Shown here piece after piece: positions 19,029 through 28,564 of a stretch of DNA of 64,000 bases (position 1 is the stretch's first letter; each line of letters opens with the position of its first letter). The stretch is from assembly GCA_963741495.1 (NCBI GenBank), contig CAVUID010000011.1, positions 248,001-312,000 on the forward strand, in the 5' to 3' direction. This DNA is from Sulfurimicrobium sp963741495. Lineage in GTDB: Bacteria; Pseudomonadota; Gammaproteobacteria; Burkholderiales; Sulfuricellaceae. Position numbers and translations under genes: made by a program. Under the pieces are notes generated by a model. That model did not search any database. It was not told where the DNA came from and was given only the letters and a program-made list of their open reading frames with translations.

Positions 19029-20283
19029 ATGAGCGAAGATTTCAGCAAGCAGCCGGAGAAATTTCATGAAAAAAAGCGCAACTTTACTGGGTGGTGCTGC
19101 TTTGATGGCCATGGTCGATCCGGCGATTCGCAGCGGGGCTTGGGCGGCCGGGTCAGATGCGCCGGAAAAAACCGAGGTGAAAATCGGCTTCATTCCTCTG
19201 ACCGATTGCGCTTCGGTGGTGATCGCTTCGGTGATGGGCTTCGACAAGAAATACGGCATCAAGATCACGCCCAGCAAGGAGGCTTCCTGGGCAGGGGTGC
19301 GCGACAAGCTGGTGAATGGCGAACTGGATGCCTCGCATGTGCTGTACGGCATGATCTACGGCGTTCAGCTGGGTATCGGCGGACCGAAGAAGGACATGTC
19401 GGTGCTGATGAGCATCAACAATAATGGTCAGGCCATTTCACTCTCCAACCAGCTGAAGGCCAAGGGCGCAGTGGATGGCGCCAGTCTGGCCGCCCTGATC
19501 AAAAAAGAGCCGCGCGAATATACCTTCGCCCAGACCTTCCCGACCGGCACCCACGCCATGTGGCTGTATTACTGGCTGGCAAGCCACGGCATCAATCCAT
19601 TCAGCGATGTGAAAAACATCACCGTGCCGCCGCCGCAGATGATCGCCAACATGCGGGTCGGCAATATGGATGGTTTCTGTGTCGGTGAGCCGTGGAATGC
19701 ACGGGCGATACGCGACAACGTGGGTTTCACTGCGACAACTTCACAGGAAATCTGGAAAGATCATCCGGAGAAAGTGCTCGGCACCACGGCTGACTTCGTG
19801 CACAAGTACCCCAATACTGCACGCGCCATGATCATGGCGCTGCTGGATGCGTCCAGATACATCGATGACATGAAGAACCGTTCCCAGGTGGCCAAGATCA
19901 TCGCCGAGAAGTCTTATGTCAACACCGATTTCGACTCCATCGAGGACCGCATGCTGGGCCAGTACGATAACGGTAACGGCAAGAAATGGCAGGACGCCAA
20001 TTACATGAAGTTCTACAACGAAGGCGCGGTGAATTTCCCCTATCTGTCCGATGGTATGTGGTTTCTCACCCAGCACAAGCGCTGGGGGCTGCTCAAGGAA
20101 GATCCGGATTACCTGGCCGTGGCCAAGCAGGTCAACCAGATCGAACTGTACAAGCAGGCCGCGACCCAGACCAGGACGCCGATTCCGAAGGATGTCATGC
20201 GCAGCAGCAAGCTCATGGACGGCAGCGTGTGGGACGGCAAGAATCCCAAAGCCTATGCCGCCAGTTTCAAGGTCAAAGCGTAA
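19029..20283 (+). CDS. nrtA: Nitrate ABC transporter substrate-binding protein (possible N-terminal frameshift)
   Basis: The protein is of the NrtA/CmpA family (IGFIPLTDCASVVIASVMGF, TFPTGTHAMWLYYWLASHG, GNMDGFCVGEPWNARAI). An ATG at 19066 gives 405 residues with a signal-like start MKKSATLLGGAALMAMV. However, an ATG at 19029 with a strong CAGGAGAG site encodes MSEDFSKQPEKFHEKKRNF in another frame, which looks like the genuine N-terminus. Removing one base near 19085 would join the frames into about 417 residues. The protein would capture nitrate in the periplasm for NrtB/NrtD. It is the first structural gene after the ANTAR leader, so it should be induced by nitrate under nitrogen limitation. 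Confidence 0.88.
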
Positions 20284-20313
20284 TCAATCCATCACTGATA
20301 TGAGAGGTACATC

Positions 20314-20729
20314 ATGACACCCGAAAAAATAGCACTGGTTCGCAGCAGCTGGCAGCAGGTTCTTCCCATCAAGGATACAGCCGCACAGCTTTTTTATGGG
20401 CAACTGTTCGAGCTCGATCCAACCCTGCGCGGAATGTTCAGGGGCGACATGGTCGAGCAGGGCCGCAAGCTCATGGCGATGATCAATACGGTCGTCACCA
20501 GCCTGGACAATCTGGGCCCCATTCTGGAGAGAATTGAGGAGATCTGGGTCGCCGCCACGTTGATTATGGCGTGACGGAAGCGCACTACGACACAGTTGGA
20601 AGCGCGCTGATCTGGACCCTCGGTCAGGGGCTGGGGGAGCAGTTCACTCCGGCAGTCAAGGATGCCTGGGGAGATGCCTACAACACCCTGGCATCTGCCA
20701 TGAAGCGGGCAGCCTACGCCCCGGCGTGA
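20314..20729 (+). CDS. Single-domain globin inside the nitrate operon (frameshifted)
   Basis: The first frame (20314-20574) starts MTPEKIALVRSSWQQVLPIK, a typical bacterial haemoglobin N-terminus. It runs off at EEIWVAATLIMA. In another frame the globin continues as LGRRHVDYGVTEAHYDTVG with the proximal His in RRHVDYGV, ending YAPA at 20729. Restoring one base near 20543 gives about 138 residues, normal for a single-domain globin without a reductase module. It sits between nrtA and nrtB. A plausible role is scavenging nitric oxide made during nitrite metabolism or supplying oxygen; this is inference from position. Confidence 0.8.
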
Positions 20730-20795
20730 AGCTCTCAGCGCCCGGTCCGATAAGCTCGGGCGAATGGCTCATGCGTCTGTAACAGGAGAACAAAA

Positions 20796-21708
20796 ATGAG
20801 CGCCATCCAGGTAACAAATGAAAGTTTGGAAAAAATCATGTCAGACCCGGAAACTATCGTGACAAGCAAGCCTCTTGACGCCGTTGCAACGAGCGTAGAG
20901 AGCGGGTCAGGAGATAAGCTGATTGCCAGGGCCGGACAAATCATCGGAATGGCCATCAAGTGGCTGATTCCTCCCGTGCTTGGCCTGACGTTGTTTATTG
21001 GTCTCTGGGCACTGGTGTCGCAGAGCAGCCCGCAATTGCCTACCCCGGCGAAAACCTGGGAATCTGCTCAGACTACTATTCAGCGATCCGTTTTACAACA
21101 AGGGTCCCAATGATATGGGGATCGGCTGGAATATCCTGGCCTCTTTGCAAAGAGTGGGGATCGGCTTCGGCATGGCGGCGTTGGTGGGTATTCCGCTGGG
21201 TTTCATGATCGGGCGTTTTCAGTTTCTGAGTGCCATGCTGGCTCCTATCATCAGTTTGTTGCGACCGGTGTCACCTCTGGCGTGGTTGCCAATCGGTCTG
21301 CTGGTGTTCAAGGCGGCTGACCCGGCTGCGATCTGGGTGATCTTCATCTCCGCCATCTGGCCGATGATCATCAATACCGCCGTGGGCGTGAGCCGGATTC
21401 CGCCGGACTACATGAATGTGGCAAGGGTGCTCAATCTGTCCGAATGGAAGATCTTTACCAAGATACTGTTCCCGGCCGTGCTGCCTTACATGATGACCGG
21501 TATTCGCCTCTCCATCGGCGTGGCCTGGCTGGTGATCGTGGCGGCGGAAATGCTGACCGGCGGTGTCGGTCTGGGTTTCTGGGTGTGGGACGAATGGAAC
21601 AACCTCAACGTCGAACACATCATCATTGCCATCTTCGTGGTCGGCATCGTCGGGCTGCTGCTGGAACAGGCGCTGGTGCTGCTGGCTAAAAGATTCAGTT
21701 ACGAGTGA
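20796..21708 (+). CDS. nrtB: Nitrate ABC transporter permease (frameshifted)
   Basis: Two frames join into about 303 residues after removal of one base near 21075 (…KTWESAQT then LFSDPFYNKGPNDMG). The N-terminal tail is long and polar, then come about six membrane segments. The EAA-type loop that contacts the ATPase is ARVLNLSEWKIFTKILFPAV, followed by YMMTGIRLSIGVAWLVIVAA. This is the NrtB/SsuC permease family, which moves nitrate across the inner membrane with NrtA and NrtD. It follows the globin gene by 66 bases. Confidence 0.88.
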
Positions 21709-21709
21709 A

Positions 21710-21841
21710 GCGTGAAGCCACTTCGTTGTGAAGTGTAAAAAGTGAAGCCGCTTCGCTGTAAAAGGTAAAGCGTTGATGGTTTCCCATTTCACACTTCACA
21801 ACGAAGGCGAAGCCGAGTGGATTCACTTTTCACCTTTCACA
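21710..21841. repeat. Intergenic inverted repeat, family 2, copy 2
   Basis: GTGAAGCGTGAAGCCACTTC and related units are followed by complementary units (TTTCACACTTCACAACGAAG, GATTCACTTTTCACC). It fills the nrtB-nrtD gap, so it would be transcribed within the operon. Confidence 0.75.
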
Positions 21842-21857
21842 ATTAAAGGAGAAAGTC

Positions 21858-22650
21858 ATGGAAAAATACGTACAAGTCGAAAACGTGCGCATGGTGTTCA
21901 ACACCAAAAAAGGCCCTTTCGTGGCGCTGCGCGATATCAATCTGAGCGTTTCACAAGGGCGAGTTTATCGCCCTGATCGGGCACTCCGGCTGCGGCAAAT
22001 CGACCTTGCTCAATCTGGTGGCTGGGCTGACCTTGCCCAGTGACGGCGCCATGCTGTGTGCCGGGCGTGAAATCGCCGGTCCTGGGCCGGAGCGCGGCGT
22101 GGTGTTCCAGAATCACAGCCTGCTGCCCTGGCTGACCTGTTTCGAGAACGTCTACCTGGCAGTGGAACGGGTGTTTGGCCAGGCCGAGAGCAAGACCAGC
22201 CTGAAAAAACGCACCCACGAGGCGCTGGCGCTGGTGGGCCTGACCCATGCCGAGCACAAGCATCCGCATGAAATTTCCGGCGGCATGAAACAGCGTGTCG
22301 GTATCGCCCGTGCGCTCTCCATGCAGCCCAAGGTGCTGCTGCTGGATGAGCCGTTCGGCGCGCTGGATGCCCTGACCCGTGCCCATCTTCAGGACGAACT
22401 GATGAAGATCGCAGCGGAAACGCATAGCACGGTGGTAATGGTGACGCACGACGTGGATGAGGCGGTGCTGCTGTCTGACCGCATTGTGATGATGACCAAC
22501 GGCCCGGCGGCGACCATCGGCGAAATTCTGCACGTGGATCTGCCGCGTCCGCGCGACCGTCTGGCGCTGGCCAATGATGCCAAGTACCACGAGTATCGGG
22601 GAGCGGTGCTGGATTTCCTCTATCGTCGCCAGTTGCGCCCGGCAGCCTGA
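21858..22650 (+). CDS. nrtD: Nitrate ABC transporter ATPase (frameshifted)
   Basis: One extra G in a GGG run near 21958 breaks the frame just before Walker A. The corrected sequence reads VSQGEFIALIGHSGCGKSTL and the protein has about 263 residues. Other motifs are VVFQNHSLLPW (Q-loop), HEISGGMKQRVGIARALS (signature), VLLLDEPFGALD (Walker B) and MVTHDVDEAVLLSDR (H-loop). It energises nitrate uptake with NrtA and NrtB. AAAGGAG lies 8 bases before the ATG. It lacks the extra NrtA-like domain found on cyanobacterial NrtC, so NrtD is the better name. Confidence 0.9.
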
Positions 22651-22681
22651 TTCGTGAAATAAAACCAACTTCGAGCCGATT

Positions 22682-25413
22682 ATGAAAGAAGTGAAATCCA
22701 CCTGCTGTTACTGCGGCGTTGGCTGCGGTGTCGTCATCACCGCCGACAAGGGAAAGATTGTCGGGGTGCGCGGCGATCCGGATCATCCAGCGAATTTCGG
22801 GCGCCTTTGCTCCAAGGGCGCCAATCTGCATCGCTCGGCCATAACCGATACGCGCCTGCTTTTTCCGGAATTGCGGCTGGAAAGAGCAACCCCGCGACAG
22901 AAGCTGGAATGGGACGAGGCGCTTGATTACGCGGCGGACAGGTGGGCGGATATCATTCACACCCATGGCCCGGACAGCGTGGCTTTTTACGTCTCAGGCC
23001 AATTGCTGACCGAGGATTATTATGTCTTCAACAAGCTGGCCAAGGGGCTGATCGGCACCAACAATATCGACACCAATTCCCGCCTGTGCATGTCCTCCGC
23101 CGTGGCTGGATACAAGAAGACGCTGGGCATGGACGCACCGCCTGCCTGTTACGAGGATATCGAACAGGCCGAGTGTATCTTCATCGCCGGCTCCAATACC
23201 GCCTATGCCCATCCCATCCTGTTCCGCCGCATCGAGGCCGCGAAACAGGCCAATCCTGCTCTGAAAATCATCGTGGTCGACCCGCGTCGCACCGATACTG
23301 CAGCGGCTGCCGACCTGCACCTCCCCATCCTGCCCGGCACCGACGTGGCGCTGTTCAATGCCATGCTGCATGTGCTGCTGTGGGAAGGGTTGGTCGATAT
23401 GGAATATATCCGCGCTCATACGGAAGGTTTCGAGGCGCTTAAGGACACGGTGCGCGAATACACGCCGCAAGCTGTGGCGGAAATTTGCGGCATTCCGGCA
23501 TATGACATCATTCAGGCGGCAAGGTGGTTTGGTGCATCCCGCGCCAGCCTGTCGCTGTATTGCCAGGGGCTGAACCAGTCCAGTCATGGAACGGACAAGA
23601 ATGCAGGGCTGATCAATCTGCATCTGGCCACCGGCCAGATCGGCAAGCCCGGCGCCGGGCCGCTTTCCCTGACCGGGCAGATGAATGCCATGGGCGGGCG
23701 CGAAGTGGGTGGGATGTCCAATCTGTTGCCGGCGCATCGCGATCTGGCCAATCCAGCGCATCGCGCCGAAGTGGCGGGGCTATGGGGCGTAGAGCATATT
23801 CCAGAGAGGCCGGGGAAAACGGCAGTCGAGATGTTCGAAGCGTTACGACAGGGCGAGATCAAGGCGATCTGGATCGTCTGCACCAATCCGGCGCTTTCCA
23901 TGCCCGACCAGGTCCGGGTACGGGAAGCGCTGGAAAATGCCGAATTCGTCATCCTGCAGGAAGCCTATCGCAATACCGAAACCGTTCCCTATGCCGATCT
24001 GTTGCTGCCTGCCGCGAGCTGGGGGGAGAAGGAGGGGGTGGTGACGAATTCAGAGCGGCGCATTACCCATCTTCAGCCAGCCCGTATTCCACCAGGCGAG
24101 GCACGCCCGGATTGGGAAATCGCCACTGATTTTGCGCGCAGGCTGAGTGCCAAGCTCGGCATCCGTCCGGCCCTGCTTTGTTTCCCTATACCTGCGCAGA
24201 AGCTATTTTCAACGAGCATCGGGAAACGACAAGTGGCCGCGATCTGGATATTTCAGGCTTGTCCTACGCATTGCTTGATGAACGCGGTCCGCAACAGTGG
24301 CCTTTCAGGGAGGGTGCATCTGGCGGGGCAGTGCGCCTGTATGGCGACGGCGTGTATCCCACTGCAACGGGGAAAGCCGGATTCGTGAATGTCCGCTACC
24401 AGGGCGTGGCTGAACCGACCAATGCGCTGTATCCGTTCCATTTCAATACCGGGCGTTTGCGCGACCAGTGGCATGGCATGACGCGCACTGGCACGGTGGC
24501 GCGTCTGTTCAGCCATGCCGAAGAGCCGGTGCTGACCATGAATGCGGACGACATGCATGTTCGCGGCCTGAAAGACGGCGATGTGGTGCGCGTCTCCAGT
24601 CGGCGCGGCGCTTGCACGGTGCGTGTGCAGGCCTCGCCGGAAATGCAGCCGGCCCAGGTATTCATGCCCATGCACTGGGGCAGCCAGTTCATGAACTCGG
24701 CTGGCGCCAATGCGTTGACGATCTCTGCTTGCGACCCGATTTCATTCCAGCCAGAGCTCAAGCATGCCGCAGTGCGCATCGAGAAGCTGCCTTATGCCTG
24801 GCAAATGGTTGCACTGAGGAGAAATGGCGCGCTTGCGCTGCTGCCGCGCGTGCAGGCATTGCTGGCACACTTTCAGCATGCTTCGCTGGGCTTGTTCGGG
24901 CAGGATGAGCCAGTGCTGGTGCTGCGTGTGGCTGGCGATGGGCCGGCAGATCCAAACCTGGTCGAGAAGCTGGATCGCTTGCTGGGGCTAAATGATTACG
25001 ACGCGACCATCCGCTATGACGATTTCAGGCGAAACATTTCCAAGCGTATTCTGGTCGATCAGGGGCGGGTAGTCGGTGCGCGGCTCACCGGGGAAACGCT
25101 GGCGCGCGACTGGCTCAAGGAGATGATCGCTGCCGGCTTGCCTGTCGAGCAGATACGGCTGTGGGCGCTGGCGCCAGTGAATACGCCGCCGGTGGGAGGC
25201 GTTACGCGCGGCAGGATCATCTGCAACTGCAAGAATGTATCGGAGCGGGAAATTCTCGATGCGATCGGGAGAGGCAGCGATCTGGCCTTCCTGCAGAGTG
25301 GCTTGCGCTGTGGCACTGAATGCGGCTCATGCGTGCCTGAGCTGAAACGCATGCTGGCTGGCGCAATTGGCGGCAAGCGGCGTGACGGGGCAGCCATGGC
25401 AAATGTGCTGTGA
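22682..25413 (+). CDS. nasA: Assimilatory nitrate reductase catalytic subunit (frameshifted)
   Basis: About 910 residues after restoring one base near 24180, where the frame ending RPALLCFP… switches to FPYTCAEAIFNEH. The N-terminus has the [4Fe-4S] ligands CCYCGVGCG…GRLCSKG, followed by molybdopterin domains (SRLCMSSAVAGYK, VDPRRTDTAAAADLHLPILP, INLHLATGQIGKPGAGPLSL) and a molydopterin-dinucleotide domain (FNTGRLRDQWHGMTRTG). The C-terminus carries a BFD-like [2Fe-2S] domain (CNCKNVSEREILDAIG…CGTECGSC), as in Klebsiella-type NasA. It reduces nitrate to nitrite in the cytoplasm. It follows nrtD by 31 bases, in the same operon. Confidence 0.93.
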
Positions 25414-25420
25414 CTGCTTG

Positions 25421-25437
25421 TGCCCCACTCTAGGGCA
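25421..25437. promoter_or_regulatory. Possible NtrC-like enhancer site
   Basis: TGCCCCACTCTAGGGCA is an interrupted palindrome with the half-site spacing of NtrC sites (TGCACC N5 GGTGCA) but with changed central bases. It lies about 105 bases before the sigma-54 promoter of nirB, an appropriate enhancer distance. Confidence 0.3.
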
Positions 25438-25541
25438 TAAACTGGGCACCCTGGGTTAATTGGGTGCATAAACTTGCGTGCTTCCGTTGCTGTCTTTGTT
25501 GTTAATCTTAAAAGATGACGAAAATCAATGTGTTGAATAGT

Positions 25542-25557
25542 TGGCACGGTGTTTGCT
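25542..25557 (+). promoter_or_regulatory. Sigma-54 promoter of nirBD
   Basis: TGGCACGGTGTTTGCT is an exact match to the TGGCACRNNNNTTGCW consensus. It lies 66 bases before the nirB ATG, in a 210-base gap after nasA, so nirBD probably has its own nitrogen-controlled start. Confidence 0.85.
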
Positions 25558-25623
25558 ATTGATCTCTCCAAGTGATTTTGAGTCCACAAATAGTGGGCGT
25601 TCCTGAATATTCCTGGAGAGACG

Positions 25624-28056
25624 TTGATGAAAAAGATCAAACTGGTAATGGTTGGAAACGGCATGGCCGGGGTGCGCACCCTGGAGGAATTGCTCAAGCT
25701 GGCGCCGGACATGTACGACATCACGGTCTTCGGCGCCGAGCCGCATGGCAACTACAACCGCATCATGCTGTCCCCGGTGCTGTCCGGCGAGCAGACCATC
25801 AAGGACATCATGCTCAACGATGTGGACTGGTATCAAAAGAACGGCATCACCCTGCATCTCAACAAGAAGATCAACAAGATCGACCGCAAGAACCGGGTGG
25901 TGTACGCGGAAGATGGCACCAGCGCCGAATATGACCGCCTGATCCTGGCCACCGGTTCCAATCCGTTCATCCTGCCGGTGCCCGGCAATGATCTGAATGG
26001 CGTGATCGGATTCCGCGACATCCATGACGTGGATGCCATGATCGATGCTTCCGGGAAGTATCAAGCACGCTGTCGTCATCGGCGGCGGCCTGCTCGGTCT
26101 GGAAGCGGCCAATGGCCTGATGCTGCGCGGCATGGACGTGACTGTGATTCATATCGCTGAATGGCTGATGGAGCGCCAGCTCGACCAAGACCGCCGCCAG
26201 ACTGCTGCAGAAAATCACTGGAAGAAAAGGGCCTGAAATTCCTGCTGCAGAAGCAGACCGAACGATCTGCCGGCAAGGATGGACAGGTAACTGCCGTGCG
26301 CTTCAAGGATGGCAGCGAAATCCCGGCCGACCTGGTGGTGATGGCCGTGGGCATTCGCCCCAACACCGCGCTGGCCGAATCCGCCGGCATCCACTGCAAT
26401 CGCGGCATCGTGGTGAACGACACCATGCAGACCTACGACCCGCGCATTTACGCCATCGGCGAATGCGTCAGCCATCGCGGCACCTCATACGGCCTGGTGG
26501 CGCCGCTGTTCGAAATGGCCAAGGTCTGCGCCAACCATCTGGCGGAAATGGGGATTGGCCGCTATGTAGGCTCGGTCACTTCCACCAAGCTCAAGGTCAC
26601 CGGCATCGATCTGTTTTCTGCCGGGAATTTCAGCGGTGGCGGGCAAACCGAGGATATCGTGCTGTCCGATCCGGTGGGCGGCGTGTACAAGAAACTGGTG
26701 CTCCAGGACAACAAGCTGGTGGGCGCCTGTCTCTATGGCGATACCGTGGACAGCGCCTGGTACTTCCAGCTCTTGCGCGAAGGGCGCAACGTTTCGGATA
26801 TCCGCGACCACCTCATGTTCGGCCAGAGCAATCTGGGCGACGCCGGCCATGCCGGCCAGAACAAGGCCGCCGCGATGACCGACGAAATGGAGGTCTGCGG
26901 CTGCAACGGCGTGTGCAAGGGCGACATCGTCAAGGCCATCAAGGAAAAAGGCCTGTTTACCCTGGATGACGTGAAGAAACATACCAAGGCGGCCAGTTCC
27001 TGCGGCTCCTGCTCCGGTCTGGTGGAGCAGATTCTCTCCTCCACCCTGGGCGGCGACTATTCGGCCACGCCGGCAGTCAAGCCGATGTGCGGCTGCACCG
27101 AGCACACCCATGATGAAGTGCGCGCCGTGATCCGGGATCACAAGCTGCTCTCCATCCCGGATACCATGAAGTTCCTCGAATGGCGCACGCCCGATGGCTG
27201 TGCCACCTGCCGGCCGGCGCTCAACTACTACCTGATCTCCAGCTGGCCCGGCGAGGCAAAGGACGATCCCCAGTCGCGCTTCGTCAACGAGCGCGTTCAT
27301 GCCAACATCCAGAAGGATGGCACTTATTCCGTGGTGCCGCGCATGTGGGGCGGCAAGACCACCGCCGCCGACCTGCGCCGCATCGCCGACGTGGCGGACA
27401 AGTACGAAGTGCCCATGATCCGCGTCACCGGCGGCCAGCGCATCGACCTGTTCGGCATCAAGAAGGAAGACCTGCCCGGCGTCTGGGCCGATCTCGACAT
27501 GCCTTCCGGCCACGCCTACGGCAAGGCGCTGCGCACGGTCAAGACCTGCATCGGCAGCCAGTTCTGCCGCTTCGGCACGCAGGACTCCACCCAGATGGGC
27601 ATCGATCTGGAAAAGGCGTTCTGGAAAATGTGGGCGCCGCACAAGGTCAAGTTTGCCGTCTCCGGCTGCCCGCGCAACTGCGCCGAGGCCGCCATCAAGG
27701 ACGTGGGCATCATCGCCGTGGATTCCGGCTGGGAAATCTATGTCGGCGGCAACGGCGGCATCAAGACCGAAGTGGCCGAATTCCTGGTCAAGGTCAAAAC
27801 GCCGGAAGAAGTGCTGGAATACACCGGCGCCTTCATCCAGGTCTACCGCGAGGAAGCCCGCTACCTCGACCGCACCGTGCACTGGATGCAGCGTGTCGGC
27901 ATGGACTACATCAAAAAGCGCGTGCTGGAAGACGAGGCAGGCCGCAAGGCGCTCTACCAGCGACTGCTCTATGCGCTCTCGGTGGAAAACGATCCATGGA
28001 AGGAAAGGGCGACGGAAGGCGTCGCGAAGCACGAATTCGAGGTTATCTCGGTTTGA
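25624..28056 (+). CDS. nirB: NADH-dependent nitrite reductase large subunit (three frameshifts)
   Basis: Three extra bases (near 26062, 26189 and 26211-26214) split the N-terminal third; corrected length is about 809 residues. Domains: FAD/NADH oxidoreductase (LVMVGNGMAGVRTLEELL, AVVIGGGLLGLEAANGL, RIYAIGECVSHRG), a BFD-like [2Fe-2S] domain (CGCNGVCKGDIVKAI…SCGSCSGLVEQIL), ferredoxin-like nitrite/sulfite reductase domains, and the [4Fe-4S]-sirohaem ligands CIGSQFC and SGCPRNCAEA. With NirD it reduces nitrite to ammonium in the cytoplasm using NADH. The final two thirds, including the sirohaem site, are intact, and the breaks sit in short runs, which favours sequencing error. Confidence 0.93.
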
Positions 28057-28070
28057 TAAAACCGGATTGA

Positions 28071-28165
28071 ACCACGGAGGGCACGGAGGCGCACGGAGCG
28101 CACGAAGGAAAACATTCCTTTGTTTTACATGGTTTTTTCTCTGTGTTCTCCGTGCGCTCCGTGGT
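28071..28165. repeat. Intergenic inverted repeat, family 3, copy 1
   Basis: ACCACGGAGGGCACGGAGGC and GCACGGAGCGCAC on the left pair with CTCCGTGCGCTCCGTGGT on the right, around AAGGAAAACATTCCTT. It lies between nirB and nirD and would fold in their shared mRNA. A related element is at 53386-53464. Confidence 0.85.
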
Positions 28166-28202
28166 AAATCAAACTTTTCGGCTTAATACACAGGAGTTTC
28201 AA

Positions 28203-28511
28203 ATGAGCAACTGGATCAAGATCGCGCCGCTGAGCGAATTCCCGCAACGGGGCGCGCGGCTGGTGCGGCACGACGGCAAGGAAATCGCCGTGTTCCGCAA
28301 TGCCGGCGATGAGGTCTTCGCCATGAACGACAAATGCCCCCACAAGGGCGGCCCCCTGTCGCAGGGCATCGTCTCCGGCAATACGGTGACCTGCCCGCTG
28401 CACGGCATGAATATCTGCTTCGAGGACGGCCAGGCGCAGGCGCCGGACGAGGGCTGCGTCGGCACCTACCCAGTCAAGGTGGAAGCGGGGTTGGTTTATT
28501 TGCAGCTTTGA
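28203..28511 (+). CDS. nirD: Nitrite reductase small subunit NirD
   Basis: The protein has 102 residues from the ATG at 28203 (CAGGAG upstream). It is a Rieske-type domain with both ligand pairs, CPHKGGPLS and CPLHGMN, so it should bind a [2Fe-2S] cluster; some NirD proteins lack these ligands. It partners NirB. It ends 54 bases from the convergent GGDEF/EAL gene, with no clear terminator between. Confidence 0.93.
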   Translation: MSNWIKIAPLSEFPQRGARLVRHDGKEIAVFRNAGDEVFAMNDKCPHKGGPLSQGIVSGNTVTCPLHGMNICFEDGQAQAPDEGCVGTYPVKVEAGLVYLQL

Positions 28512-28564
28512 AAATGCCGAGGTTCAGGCCTGTGTCTGATAGCACTGCAGGATCAGCGCTGGAT

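Noticed and set aside
26485..28032. 515-codon minus-strand open frame opposite nirB
   Set aside because: High-GC antisense artefact of a conserved gene.
19029..28056. Decay of the nitrate assimilation operon into pseudogenes
   Set aside because: The same type of indel also hits eno and kdsA, reading is intact on both sides, and regulatory sites are well kept; sequencing error fits better.
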